Notes: generated from the letters alone by a model not told the origin. DNA of 64,000 nt from an uncultured Christensenellaceae bacterium (GCA_910588015.1 CAJUOK010000007.1:1-64000), one strand, 5' to 3'. Positions 51,390-60,741 are shown, counted from the first letter of the stretch. Numbers and translations: made by a program.

Positions 51390-51463
51390 GGTGACTCCAC
51401 GGGGATTCGAACCCCGGTAGCAGGCGTGAGAGGCCTGAGTCTTAACCGCTTGACCATGGAGCC
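51389..51463 (-). tRNA. tRNA-Glu (anticodon CTC)
   Basis: A 75-nt gene with acceptor GGCTCCA/TGGAGTC, discriminator A and encoded CCA, anticodon loop CTCTCAC between CAGGC and GCCTG, and T-arm CGGGGTTCGAATCCCCG. Confidence 0.95.
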
Positions 51464-51586
51464 TTATTCAATTGCTTTATAATATTAACATAATAATTTA
51501 AGACTGTCTATTGTTTTTTATATATTTTTTGTTTTGCAAGCAAAATTATAAACTACATATTAATTTTTTTCCGACTCTTAAATGAA

Positions 51587-51615
51587 TTGACAAACAATAA
51601 CATATGATATATATT
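51587..51615 (+). promoter_or_regulatory. Promoter of tRNA-Arg
   Basis: Perfect TTGACA (51587-51592), 17-bp spacer, TATATT (51610-51615). Confidence 0.65.
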
Positions 51616-51669
51616 TATTGTGTTAAACATTTAAAAAGTTTTCAAATAATACGTTCTCTAAACAGATAT

Positions 51670-51744
51670 GTTTCCGTAGTTCAATGGATAGAATAAGCCC
51701 CTCCTAAGGGCTAGATTCGGGTTCGACTCCCGGCGGGAACACCA
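51670..51744 (+). tRNA. tRNA-Arg (anticodon CCT)
   Basis: A 75-nt gene with acceptor GTTTCCG/CGGGAAC, discriminator A, encoded CCA, anticodon loop CTCCTAA between AGCCC and GGGCT, and T-arm TCGGGTTCGACTCCCGG. Confidence 0.93.
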
Positions 51745-51777
51745 AAACTATTTGCATTTTTCAAAAAAATAAGATTT

Positions 51778-52260
51778 TTAATTCTTCCAAGTACCGTATT
51801 CAAGAGAGCAAAAAATCATACTGAAAAACACGCAATAGAGATAGTATATTATAATTAATATCAACAAGAACATTAAGGCATATTGCTTATTTTTAAATAA
51901 TTTAATTGCTAACAAAAAAGCAAATATTAAGGATAGAATACTGCTAACCGTTGCGATTATATAAGTAGCCAGACAATATGTTGAAATTACGTAGACAACA
52001 AATGCCAAAAACTGAATACCAAAAAGAAACAGATAGTTTTTTTGTTTTTCATTAGATTTCAATAAATTAGAAAGGCATACTCCGTAAAATGCAAACAACA
52101 CAAACCACGCGATGATAACGAATACCTTATGCAACGTATCGGCGCTATATAGCCAATTCTGAAAATAGCGTCCTTGAAAAACAATTATACTTAAAATCAA
52201 ACACGTTAAGCAGGTTATTAAAATCGAATATGATTTGCGTCTAATGCTTTGAGATTTCAT
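51778..52260 (-). CDS. Membrane protein, possibly TspO/MBR-like
   Basis: A 160-aa protein with four or five transmembrane helices. Helix spacing and the run F-G-I-Q-F-L-A-F-V-V-Y ... A-I-K-L-F-K-N-K-Q-Y-A-L-M-F-L recall TspO tryptophan-rich sensory proteins, but the conserved tryptophans are mostly missing. Low confidence in the family. Confidence 0.5.
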   Translation of the reverse strand: MKSQSIRRKSYSILITCLTCLILSIIVFQGRYFQNWLYSADTLHKVFVIIAWFVLFAFYGVCLSNLLKSNEKQKNYLFLFGIQFLAFVVYVISTYCLATYIIATVSSILSLIFAFLLAIKLFKNKQYALMFLLILIIIYYLYCVFFSMIFCSLEYGTWKN

Positions 52261-52441
52261 AATGTTACCTATACTTAAATATATTTATTTAATTGACCAG
52301 TTAATCATAATTATGAATTTCACTTTGTATTTATGCTGCGTTTACGACGGTTTAGTCAGCTATATATCGATTGTAATTGATGACGTTTACAAACTAAAGA
52401 ATTAACCGCGAATCTTTTAGTAGCAATCATCCGCTTTTATC

Positions 52442-53026
52442 TTATTTGTGCGCAAGCCATTTGCAATCGGAAAGTTCCATATCGGTAAATACCGCTTTAA
52501 ATGACGATTCTTCTGGCGAACAGGCGTATATGCCGAATTTAATTTCTCCGTTGCCTTCCCACATATGACAGATACGCATTTGATTAAATTCAACGCCGTC
52601 ATATGAACATTCTATGCAATAATCCGACTCTCTTCTGCTCAGGCGATACCACATTGTTTTGACTTTTGCGTCAATATCGGTAGTAGCCCAATCGGAATAG
52701 CCGTGATTTGTTACAACGCTCCCTAGCCTTTGAATATTTTCGTTTTCAAACTCTATTGACGCTTTCAGCCAATTTTCGCTGTCGAGATACATAACTATTC
52801 CGCATTGGTCAAAACGCTTTTTGCTGTCGAATTGCGTTTTAACAGTAAATGAAAAATATTTTTCTTCGGATGAAATCTGCAATACGGGAGCATTATCGTT
52901 TCTAAAGCCGTAATAAGTTCTTTGCCACAAATCCGTATTCGGTTCTGTAAATATTCCTACGCCTTCGTTTGTTATTTTGTACTTTTGCGGAGGTCGAGTC
53001 CATTTGAAATCAGATATGTCTATCAT
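52442..53026 (-). CDS. DUF1349 family protein
   Basis: A 194-aa beta-sandwich (concanavalin-like) protein. Typical pieces are D-L-W-Q-R-T-Y-Y-G-F, D-Q-C-G-I-V-M-Y-L-D-x-E-N-W-L-K-A-S-I-E, and a closing G-I-Y-A-C-S-P-E. No signal peptide. Family function is unknown, though it resembles carbohydrate-binding folds. Confidence 0.82.
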   Translation of the reverse strand: MIDISDFKWTRPPQKYKITNEGVGIFTEPNTDLWQRTYYGFRNDNAPVLQISSEEKYFSFTVKTQFDSKKRFDQCGIVMYLDSENWLKASIEFENENIQRLGSVVTNHGYSDWATTDIDAKVKTMWYRLSRRESDYCIECSYDGVEFNQMRICHMWEGNGEIKFGIYACSPEESSFKAVFTDMELSDCKWLAHK

Positions 53027-53093
53027 ATAATTTTACCTCTCTATCAAATGATTATTAAAATAGCGTAGCGCAAATCGCACGGTGAATTATCGC

Positions 53094-53669
53094 TTATGCA
53101 ATTTGCGTAACTCTGCACCTACTGCATAAAGGATACGTCGCCAAAAAATTGGAAATCTTTGTTCGCATAGTAGTAAACGATACGCTGTAAAAATACAAAG
53201 CCGTTTCGGTATCTCCCTGCCAATAGCTGTAAAGTATAGGCGGAGTTTCCAGCAACTTGAAAATCTGCTCGACAACATAATCTATATTGCAATTCTTATA
53301 GACTTCCGCAGGCAAATCGACGCCGTTGAGATAAATTCCAATTCCCTCCATATGCCCTAAAGAGTATTGCAAATCAGGTTTGCCGTCTTTATAAACTATA
53401 AGCTTGGTCCCCTTGGCAAAAGGTATATGTCTCAAAAGCTCTACAAGATTTTCGACCTGACCTTCGTAACAATCTATATTAATATCGCAATTGGCGATTC
53501 CGCCGTCTTTGAAAAACGTCGAACCTCCGCCAACTACCTGTCCTATCTTTTCCTTTTTTAAAATCGACTGAAGGCGTTCTTCATAATATTCGACTCTGTG
53601 TTCGGGTTGTAATCTCTCGTTGATATGCAACGTGGTGATTATCACGCTCTTCTTATTAAAAAGTCCCAT
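53094..53669 (-). CDS. Hypothetical protein
   Basis: A 191-aa soluble protein with a start of basic and hydrophobic residues, a G-G-G-S-T-F loop near residue 47 and an alternating beta/alpha pattern. Not recognised. It follows the MreB-like gene by about 20 bp and is likely co-transcribed. Confidence 0.65.
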   Translation of the reverse strand: MGLFNKKSVIITTLHINERLQPEHRVEYYEERLQSILKKEKIGQVVGGGSTFFKDGGIANCDINIDCYEGQVENLVELLRHIPFAKGTKLIVYKDGKPDLQYSLGHMEGIGIYLNGVDLPAEVYKNCNIDYVVEQIFKLLETPPILYSYWQGDTETALYFYSVSFTTMRTKISNFLATYPLCSRCRVTQIA

Positions 53670-53690
53670 ATTATTCCCCTCCTACGGCTT

Positions 53691-54701
53691 TTATTTGAAA
53701 TTGATTACGTTGAGAATCTTTGCGAAATCAGCGTTGGTCTCCAAAAAATACATACCGCCCTTGGAGACTATTGTCGTCGGGTCGTCGACGACTTTGACTT
53801 TCATTTTCATAAACTTAGAAATATAATCGTCAAGTCCGGTAAGTTTCGCGCCGCCTCCGCACAACACTATGCCTTCGCTTACTATATCGTCGGTCAATGA
53901 CTCGGGTATCTGGAACGACATATTATAGATAATATTGACAAGTTCCGCAATGTAAGGCTCTATGACGCTCAAAATTTCTTTGGACGTAATGACTTCGCTC
54001 TGCGTTTTTGCCGCTCCGACTTTTCTCACATTGACGCGCATAGACATATTGTTGGATTCATACATATTGCCCAGTTCTTTTTTTATCTTTTCCGCCAAAG
54101 AGAACGATATAGTACTGCTCATACTCATTATCATATAATCTGCAATGGCTTTGGTAAGCTTGTCTCCGCCTATATCCACGCAGCAACCCGTCACGATACC
54201 TTCTTTGCCGACAATGGCAATCTCCGTTTTTGACGCGCCTATATCCACGATAAAATGTCCTCTGCCGTATCCCAACGCCCCTGCGACGGCAACGGGAGAT
54301 TCCAACACGATGACTTCGCTTGCGCCTGCTTTGCGAAGCGCCTTTTCTATGTCTCTTTTTTCTGCCAAACCTACTCCGCAACCAACCATTACCAAAGCCT
54401 TGATTTTAGGCTTAATTAAAGTATTACTCGGTAAGCAACGCGAAATATAATCTTTCAACATACAAACGGCTGCTTTTTCGTTGGTAATCATACCACCGTC
54501 CACGACGTTGATTGTTTGATATCCCTGCGACGGCGTCTTAAGGTATTTTTCCACTCCTTTTCCGCTCTCGACCAAAGTCATTTTATTATTTTTGGCAATG
54601 ACAGTAACTCTTGATTCGTCGCTTACTATAAGTCCGCTGCCAACCTTGTGTATCGAGGTTGTCGCGCTTCCCAAATCAATCGCCAATCCTATCTCTTTCA
54701 T
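53691..54701 (-). CDS. MreB-like actin-fold protein
   Basis: A 336-aa actin/Hsp70-fold ATPase. Phosphate 1 is D-L-G-S-A-T-T at 9-15, phosphate 2 is V-D-I-G-A-S-K-T near 155, and the adenosine motif is G-I-V-L-C-G-G-G-A-K near 287. It is shorter and more diverged than typical MreB and is not followed by mreC and mreD, although maf lies upstream as in mre clusters. It may be a paralogue with a filament role of its own. Confidence 0.8.
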   Translation of the reverse strand: MKEIGLAIDLGSATTSIHKVGSGLIVSDESRVTVIAKNNKMTLVESGKGVEKYLKTPSQGYQTINVVDGGMITNEKAAVCMLKDYISRCLPSNTLIKPKIKALVMVGCGVGLAEKRDIEKALRKAGASEVIVLESPVAVAGALGYGRGHFIVDIGASKTEIAIVGKEGIVTGCCVDIGGDKLTKAIADYMIMSMSSTISFSLAEKIKKELGNMYESNNMSMRVNVRKVGAAKTQSEVITSKEILSVIEPYIAELVNIIYNMSFQIPESLTDDIVSEGIVLCGGGAKLTGLDDYISKFMKMKVKVVDDPTTIVSKGGMYFLETNADFAKILNVINFK

Positions 54702-54720
54702 ATGCGTGCTCCCACTGTTA

Positions 54721-55266
54721 CTATATAATTTTTGTCAATTCTTCTCTTAATTTTTCAATAGGCAATCCTACTATATTGCTGTAACTGCCGTCATAACTCT
54801 CCACAACTTCGCTATCTTGAATTCCATAGCCGCCTGCTTTATCAAACGGAGCGAAGTTTTTTATATAATCAAGCTTTTCTTTTTCGCTCAATTTTTTTAG
54901 CTTGACCGTAGACTTGTCATAGAAAATATGCGTTTTGCCATTATAATATATCGCAACTCCCGTATATACCGTATGCCTTTGTCCCGAAAGCTCGTCCAAA
55001 AACAGCTTTGCCTCTGCTTGGTCTTTTGGCTTCCCGTATATCATACCGCTTTTACAAACGACGGTATCCGCCGAAATTATAAGCGAATGAGGATACTGCG
55101 CCGGCAACGTCGCCAACTTTATTGCCGCCAAATAACGACAGACGGCATACCCTCTTTTAAGGTCGCATTTTTCTTCGACGTTTTGAGGTAATACCGCAAA
55201 GTTGTCGAATATTTCTCCCAACAGTTGTTTTCTGCGCGGCGAGTTGGACGCCAATATAATATCCAT
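54721..55266 (-). CDS. maf: Maf family nucleotide pyrophosphatase
   Basis: A 181-aa hydrolase of non-canonical or UTP/dTTP nucleotides. It begins I-I-L-A-S-N-S-P-R-R-K-Q-L-L and has the catalytic S-A-D-T-V-V near 64 and K-P-K-D near 79. The ATG at 55266 is the family start; an ATG at 55272 is possible. The predicted transcript begins only 3-9 bases earlier. Confidence 0.93.
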   Translation of the reverse strand: MDIILASNSPRRKQLLGEIFDNFAVLPQNVEEKCDLKRGYAVCRYLAAIKLATLPAQYPHSLIISADTVVCKSGMIYGKPKDQAEAKLFLDELSGQRHTVYTGVAIYYNGKTHIFYDKSTVKLKKLSEKEKLDYIKNFAPFDKAGGYGIQDSEVVESYDGSYSNIVGLPIEKLREELTKII

Positions 55267-55281
55267 CGTCATTCTCTTATT

Positions 55282-55310
55282 ATTGTAGCACAAATCGATA
55301 TATCTTTCAA
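55282..55310 (-). promoter_or_regulatory. Promoter of maf
   Basis: Minus-strand TTGAAA (55310-55305), 17-bp spacer ending TGC, TACAAT (55287-55282). Confidence 0.7.
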
Positions 55311-55353
55311 CATATTTTATAATATATTGCCATAGCCTCTTTTAAGCAAAATA

Positions 55354-55379
55354 CAAGACGGTAAAATTTTACCGCCTTG
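55354..55379 (-). terminator. Possible terminator after the Ppx/GppA gene
   Basis: A 16-bp perfect palindrome CGGTAAAATTTTACCG within a longer CAAG/CTTG stem; the tail is only weakly T-rich. Confidence 0.4.
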
Positions 55380-55395
55380 AACTTTTATCGACTGA

Positions 55396-56925
55396 TTATA
55401 AAATCTGCAAATTCTTTTTATAAGCCCTTCTGAAATCCTGTATTGCCGTCATTGCGTCTTTTATCTCCAACGAGCAGTCCTGTCCTTCGCTGTCCGTCTT
55501 CATAATTACGCTGTCTCCCAACACGTCGCAATCAATACCTTTTATAACGCTGGACATACTTCTGTCAAAGCTCTCTGCGATTCTGACAATCACGCCAAGT
55601 TTCAAAATTGCGTCAAAGTCCTCTTCCGTTATCATATCCTTATATCTCATAAACTCCACGGTGTTCAAATCGCCTTTGCGGTGCATCGACGCAACAAACG
55701 CCGCCATTATCAAATCTTTGTGCGAAATACCGTATAGATTGGAATTAAGTATGACGTAGCTAGAATGTTTGTGATGGTCGTAATACTTTATTCTGTTGCC
55801 AGTATCGTGAAGCATTGCCGCCGTTCTCAAAACTTTGACGTAAGAGCGCGGCAATTTGTGCAACACTTTGAGCTGTTTGAACAACTGTATTGACAAATTG
55901 TATACTTGCTCCGCGTGCGCAATATTTTCACCGAAGAAATTAAGCAACGAATATATGCTGTGCCCCAAAACGTCGGAAATAGGCTTTTCATTAGTGGACG
56001 GAACGGCATATCTAAACATAGCGCCCTCTCTCAATCCGCTGCCCGAAATGACTATTTCGTCTACTCCAACGACGTTGATAAACGCGTTGATTGCCGCCAA
56101 AGCCGCGGGGAAAATATCTGCTCTCACGCTCGAAAGTCCCTTTATTTTCATAGTCTTGTCAAGCTCTAACGAGCGGATATTGTTGTATATGCTTGAAAAT
56201 TCGCTTTTGCCGACGACGTAATTATGCGCCATTGACAACGGATATTTTTTGAGCATTCTGCTTATCTTTCCTATGTTTCTAAAAGAACCGCCGACGCCTA
56301 TAAGTCTTGTATCAGGCAAAACTTCTTTGAGCCAATCGAGTTTTTCCAGTTCTGAAGTAACGTATTTTTCTATCATCAAAGACTTATCCGCAGGCGAAAG
56401 ACCGTCTTGCTTGACCATATCAGTCAACACAACGGAGCCAAACGGCAATGTCACGGTATTAAGTATGTTCTTTCTGTTGTAATAGATAAGCTGCGTACTG
56501 CCGCCTCCTATATCCATAATTATACCTCTTGGAATATCCATAGAGTTGATTACGCCTTGATATACGAGTTGAGCCTCTTCGTCGCTATTCAACACCTTTA
56601 ATTCTATACCTGTGCAAGCGTGCACTTCATCTAAAAAACTGCGTTGATTTTTTGCCCTTCTGACAGCCGCCGTGGCATACGCGTAAATACGGCTTACGTT
56701 ATTTGCGTCGCACAGCCGTCTGAACATCTTGAGAGTCTTGATAGTCTGCGCAATTCTGGCAGGCTGTAAAAAGCCGTCGATTTCCATATCCTGTGCAAGT
56801 CTGACCGTCTCCTTAATGTCGTCTACAACTTGAAAATAACCGCCTTTGAGTATATCCACCAATACCAACCTCGTTGAATTGGACCCCAAGTCGATTATTG
56901 CAATTTTATCCATATCTTTTTCCAT
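55396..56925 (-). CDS. Ppx/GppA exopolyphosphatase with C-terminal HD domain
   Basis: A 509-aa two-part protein. The actin-like Ppx/GppA domain (1-300) has I-D-L-G-S-N-S-T-R, D-I-G-G-G-S-T and V-I-S-G-S-G-L-R-E-G. The C-terminal domain (about 320-505) has H-D-T-G and D-H-H-K-H as in HD phosphohydrolases. It degrades polyphosphate or converts pppGpp; which cannot be told. GGGAAG precedes the ATG. Confidence 0.9.
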   Translation of the reverse strand: MEKDMDKIAIIDLGSNSTRLVLVDILKGGYFQVVDDIKETVRLAQDMEIDGFLQPARIAQTIKTLKMFRRLCDANNVSRIYAYATAAVRRAKNQRSFLDEVHACTGIELKVLNSDEEAQLVYQGVINSMDIPRGIIMDIGGGSTQLIYYNRKNILNTVTLPFGSVVLTDMVKQDGLSPADKSLMIEKYVTSELEKLDWLKEVLPDTRLIGVGGSFRNIGKISRMLKKYPLSMAHNYVVGKSEFSSIYNNIRSLELDKTMKIKGLSSVRADIFPAALAAINAFINVVGVDEIVISGSGLREGAMFRYAVPSTNEKPISDVLGHSIYSLLNFFGENIAHAEQVYNLSIQLFKQLKVLHKLPRSYVKVLRTAAMLHDTGNRIKYYDHHKHSSYVILNSNLYGISHKDLIMAAFVASMHRKGDLNTVEFMRYKDMITEEDFDAILKLGVIVRIAESFDRSMSSVIKGIDCDVLGDSVIMKTDSEGQDCSLEIKDAMTAIQDFRRAYKKNLQIL

Positions 56926-57049
56926 TAAAACACTTCCCTATACTGATAATTTATTTTCGCTGTCATTATAACACAAGATTCGTCTTATTTCAATACCAAT
57001 TTTTGAAAAATTTGCATAAACAGCATAACGACTGAATATAATATTTATT

Positions 57050-57529
57050 TTATCCGGCAAACTCGCTCTTGAGCTTGTCCGCATAAGCCGTAAGATATGC
57101 TTTTATTTCGTCCATAGCGCGCCTGTATTTGTCTTGGTCTTTTATCAATACGGGGTCGGGAATAGGTTTGTACTTACCCGTTGCCAAAACGCTGAGGAGA
57201 GCAAACTTCTTTGCATATTTAAGAGGAAGAAAAAATTTATTTGATTTTGTCATACCGATAATAATATCGGCTTCTTCAAAATACGCTTTTCCCTTGCCGT
57301 ATTTGAAAGTCGGCGTATGCGCGAGTACGTATTCTTTTTCAAAGCCTTCGTCCGTCAAAACTTTGACTGCTTTTGAATTTATTTTAAAAGACTTGTTAAA
57401 AACCGCGGAGCTCTTAATCCAATCGATATTTTTCGATAGCGTTTCGTCCTCTTCGACTATCTTTCTAAAAACGTATTCGCAATACGGAGAACGGCATATA
57501 TTGGACATACAGATAAATAATATTTTCAT
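57050..57529 (-). CDS. Low-molecular-weight tyrosine phosphatase-like protein
   Basis: A 159-aa protein with the P-loop C-M-S-N-I-C-R-S at 7-14 and a possible general acid in P-I-P-D-P near residue 121. It is a second LMW-PTP in the window, more diverged from the usual family than the one next to sua5. The predicted transcription start coincides with the ATG at 57529, and no ribosome-binding site exists. Confidence 0.82.
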   Translation of the reverse strand: MKILFICMSNICRSPYCEYVFRKIVEEDETLSKNIDWIKSSAVFNKSFKINSKAVKVLTDEGFEKEYVLAHTPTFKYGKGKAYFEEADIIIGMTKSNKFFLPLKYAKKFALLSVLATGKYKPIPDPVLIKDQDKYRRAMDEIKAYLTAYADKLKSEFAG

Positions 57530-57535
57530 AGTTAT

Positions 57536-57564
57536 ATTGTAGCACAAGCAACTTACAATTACAA
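57536..57564 (-). promoter_or_regulatory. Promoter of the second LMW-PTP gene (leaderless)
   Basis: Minus-strand TTGTAA (57564-57559), 17-bp spacer ending TGC, TACAAT (57541-57536); the start site calculates to 57529, the A of the ATG. Confidence 0.65.
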
Positions 57565-57592
57565 TAGTATTTTAAAAATATAACTATTTAAT

Positions 57593-57626
57593 ATAAAACG
57601 GAACGCATAAATGCATCCCGTTTTAT
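57593..57626 (-). terminator. Terminator after the condensation-domain gene
   Basis: A 9-bp stem ATAAAACGG/CCGTTTTAT enclosing a second GCAT/ATGC stem; T-rich on the minus-strand exit side. Confidence 0.6.
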
Positions 57627-57649
57627 CAATAAAATTTAACTTCTTATTT

Positions 57650-58933
57650 TCATTCAGCTTTTATAAAATCCTTCAGTTCTTTTTCGACTGCGTCTAGCAA
57701 GTCGATAATCCTGCGTTCGTCTTCGTCAGAACACTTTTGCGCAATGCAAAGAGTTGTAATTCCCTTGAACGTTGTGGTCGTAAGCTGAATATAGGGTTTG
57801 AATTTTGTCGCTCCCGTTATAAAAGTATCTATGCATTTAAGATTGTCCAACTCAACGTAGTCGTCGGGTATAATTCCGATATTCGACATTCCTATCAAAG
57901 GATTTTCATATCCTATTTTTATTGCAAACTCCGCAATTGAATATGGAAACAGCTTAAAAGCCAACGCCAAAAGCGGTATTCCGTACAAACCGCAAAATTT
58001 ATCGTTCTTCGATTTCTCGTTTTGCTCCGCGACTATGCGCAACGTATCGCAAAAATCATCTCCCAATTCGTCAATAACGCAAGGCATAAATCCAGTGAGA
58101 TTGGTAATTTCTTCCGAACTTGCAGATTTGATATGGTCGCGCAAATTTTTCATACTCGTAACAACTATTCTCTTGTCGTCGGTAGACGCCAAACGCGTTG
58201 ATATAGCCCTTGCGTAAGCCGTCATAAATACGTCGTTGAGAGTAGCGTCGTATTCTTTACCTTTGGCTTTTAACGCTATTACCGTCTCTTGAGAGAGCCG
58301 CTTAAAATTAAATCTTGTACTGCAGTCTTTGTCGTCTGTAAAATCAAACTTATTTTTTATACCGGTACGCGAGACGTTCTTGTATAACTTTTTAGCTTCT
58401 TCAGCCTCTTCTTCGCTCATATCCTTATAAATCTGCGAATAGCTTCTGGTGCCTTCTTTGAGCTCGAGCGTCGAAATATCTCTGCCTCTCGCCAAAAGAT
58501 TGTAGCCTTCGACTATCTTTCCGATGAAGTATTTGAAATCTGCTCCGTCCAAACACATATGGTTGACAAGCACGGATATTGCGCTGTTGCCTCTGCAATA
58601 ATGAACGGTAATCTCAAATTGAAGTTTGGCTTTATAGCTTAGCTCTTTTGCCAACGCCGACAAAACGCTCTTTTGTAAATCGTCGCATATGACGCTGTTT
58701 GCCATTTCTTCCAAAGTATAGTCCTCGTTGACGTCCCAATGCGGGTCTATTGCGCTGCTTTTGAAAGTTGACCTTAATATAGGAAAATGCGTTACCACGC
58801 AATAGACCGACTTGCGCAATAAATCGATGTCGATTTCGCCCTCGTATACTACCGAAGCGTGAATCATTCTGTCATAATAATTCCTAAAGATATATTGAAC
58901 TTTATCCCAAAGTTCAGCCTTTAACTTTTCCAT
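57650..58933 (-). CDS. Condensation/acyltransferase domain protein
   Basis: A 427-aa single-domain protein of the CoA-dependent acyltransferase fold. It starts like alcohol acetyltransferases and PapA5 (LRKSVYCVVTHFPILRSTF) and has V-N-H-M-C-L-D-G near 138, a one-histidine form of the HHxxxDG active site; the D-F-G-W-G-type lid motif is not obvious. No carrier or adenylation domain is nearby, so it likely acts on free acyl-CoA and an alcohol or amine. Common in Clostridia and uncharacterised. Confidence 0.75.
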   Translation of the reverse strand: MEKLKAELWDKVQYIFRNYYDRMIHASVVYEGEIDIDLLRKSVYCVVTHFPILRSTFKSSAIDPHWDVNEDYTLEEMANSVICDDLQKSVLSALAKELSYKAKLQFEITVHYCRGNSAISVLVNHMCLDGADFKYFIGKIVEGYNLLARGRDISTLELKEGTRSYSQIYKDMSEEEAEEAKKLYKNVSRTGIKNKFDFTDDKDCSTRFNFKRLSQETVIALKAKGKEYDATLNDVFMTAYARAISTRLASTDDKRIVVTSMKNLRDHIKSASSEEITNLTGFMPCVIDELGDDFCDTLRIVAEQNEKSKNDKFCGLYGIPLLALAFKLFPYSIAEFAIKIGYENPLIGMSNIGIIPDDYVELDNLKCIDTFITGATKFKPYIQLTTTTFKGITTLCIAQKCSDEDERRIIDLLDAVEKELKDFIKAE

Positions 58934-59116
58934 AATTCCCTCTGCAAACGGCGTAAAATATAAATCGCGCCGTCCAATTTTTTCATTCCCGTTAGGTCAA
59001 GTATATACAAACAAACGACAATTTACAATTATTTTTTATGTGAATATTGCTAAATTTATGTTGAATTTACATTAAAAACCAAAGTCAAGAAGCTTTATTA
59101 CTTAAACATAATACCA

Positions 59117-59144
59117 ATAAAAAAGAGAGACATTAAGCCTCTCT
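59117..59144 (-). terminator. Terminator after the lipid kinase gene
   Basis: Minus-strand stem AGAGAG/CTCTCT with 9-nt loop followed by TTTTTT. Confidence 0.7.
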
Positions 59145-59155
59145 ATAAAAACTCT

Positions 59156-60070
59156 TTATTTCTCGCAAAAGCTTTTTGGCACTATGAATCTTAAAGCGTT
59201 TTGAATAACGTTGACTTCAAAGCTGTCGCCAGATACCACTTCTCCGTCCAAACTTATCATAAAGTTTTTCTGTCCTCCGACGATTTCAACCTTTTTACAT
59301 CTTTTATAATTGATATACGGCGCAAGTTTTGGCATATCGAGATAATCGCCGCGTTTATAATGTTTCATAAATTTGAGAAATTTAAATATCGACACCGGCT
59401 TAATACAGCACACTTCCATAAATCCGTCGTTGTTGACAGACCTAGGCGCGCATTTATAAGACCCTCCGACATATTTTCCGTTGACGCAAGTGCAAATCAA
59501 TATGCTGTCTTTATTCATCTCCTCTCCGTCGCCTATGACTTTGCATTTCGTCTTCAAAGCAGTGAACAGCGCGTAGAGTACGGCGGTGTTATACGCATTT
59601 TTTCCGCCGATAATTTTTTTGGACTTAACTTCGCTCATCTTCTTGGCGACAGCGCTGTCCAAACCGAAATGACACGCGTTGACGGCGTATCTGTCTCCAA
59701 CTTGAATAATATCTATCTTTGTTTCTTTGCCGTTGATTAAATTATCTAAATTCAAAAATTCGTCTTTATGACCGTAATATTTTATGTAATCGTTGCCGCT
59801 TCCGCTAGGATACACAGCCAATATTGCATTGGGATGTCCGACCATTCCGCTTGCCACTTCGTTGAGCGTACCGTCTCCGCCGCACGAATAAAAAACTATA
59901 TCTTCGCTGCTTTCTTCGCATCTCTGCGAAACGTAACGCGTGGCGTCTCCCTTTGACTTTGTGACGTATATCTCGTAGTCAAAATCTTCTCTTCCCGCAA
60001 GTTTAGACTCAATATCCGATAATGCGTTTTTTATCCCCGCAGTCGGATTTACAATAAAAATATTCTTCAT
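59156..60070 (-). CDS. Diacylglycerol kinase family (YegS/DgkB) lipid kinase
   Basis: A 304-aa lipid or diacylglycerol kinase. It begins I-F-I-V-N-P-T-A-G, has the catalytic G-G-D-G-T-L-N-E-V-A near 64-73 and a second P-x-G-S-G-N-D loop near 90. It recycles diacylglycerol into phosphatidic acid in Gram-positive bacteria. The ATG at 60070 is preferred to GTG at 60076 because of GGAAAAAG spacing. Confidence 0.9.
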   Translation of the reverse strand: MKNIFIVNPTAGIKNALSDIESKLAGREDFDYEIYVTKSKGDATRYVSQRCEESSEDIVFYSCGGDGTLNEVASGMVGHPNAILAVYPSGSGNDYIKYYGHKDEFLNLDNLINGKETKIDIIQVGDRYAVNACHFGLDSAVAKKMSEVKSKKIIGGKNAYNTAVLYALFTALKTKCKVIGDGEEMNKDSILICTCVNGKYVGGSYKCAPRSVNNDGFMEVCCIKPVSIFKFLKFMKHYKRGDYLDMPKLAPYINYKRCKKVEIVGGQKNFMISLDGEVVSGDSFEVNVIQNALRFIVPKSFCEK

Positions 60071-60273
60071 ATACACTTTTTCCGTTAATTAGGGCTTATT
60101 GCCGTTAATATTATGCATTAATATCAATAAATATGTCAACAAAATATCCGCATAAACTATGCAGATTATGCGGATATTTAACTTATGATTATCAATACTG
60201 TCTTATATATACTATTATATATAATCATATGTGATTTTTAAATTTAATTATCAATATTTTATTTTGTTTGGAA

Positions 60274-60741
60274 TTAATGACCTTCTCTTTCGGCGTCGAT
60301 AGCCAATACTATCATCAATACCAAAAGAGCGTCTTTTGGGTCTACTATATCCAACACGTAATGGTCTGTCATATGCCACAATTCTTTTTTCATAGACGCA
60401 ACAAGCGCGTTGTCTGCATCGACAATGGAATAATTCCATCCCAAAATATTGCCGTCGATTTTCCAATTGTTGCAATCAACTTTGAACTTTTGCGTAAAGA
60501 AGGTAAACTTTTTCTTTACTCTGCCCACTTCTTCCTCGCCGACAAAAAGCCTAAACTGAGGTAAAATATCAAAAAATTTGGATTTGAGCGCAGCAATCTT
60601 ATTACCCTGACTGTCGTATATGTCAAATCTTTTGGGCACTCTTATTCTGCCCTGAATCTTGTACGCTATCGCGCCGCTTTCGTCGTACACCTCGTACTTG
60701 CCTGCCAATGACATCATTTTTTGTTTAAACGTCAAAATCAT
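60274..60741 (-). CDS. LURP-one-related (YxjI-like) protein
   Basis: A 155-aa beta-barrel protein of the Tubby/LURP-one superfamily: F-K-Q-K-x-x-S-L-A-G-K-Y-E-V-Y-D, Y-K-I-Q-G-R-I, and I-V-D-P-K-D-A-L-L-V-L-M near the end. Function unknown, possibly membrane-lipid related. GGAGAAG precedes the ATG. Confidence 0.85.
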   Translation of the reverse strand: MILTFKQKMMSLAGKYEVYDESGAIAYKIQGRIRVPKRFDIYDSQGNKIAALKSKFFDILPQFRLFVGEEEVGRVKKKFTFFTQKFKVDCNNWKIDGNILGWNYSIVDADNALVASMKKELWHMTDHYVLDIVDPKDALLVLMIVLAIDAEREGH

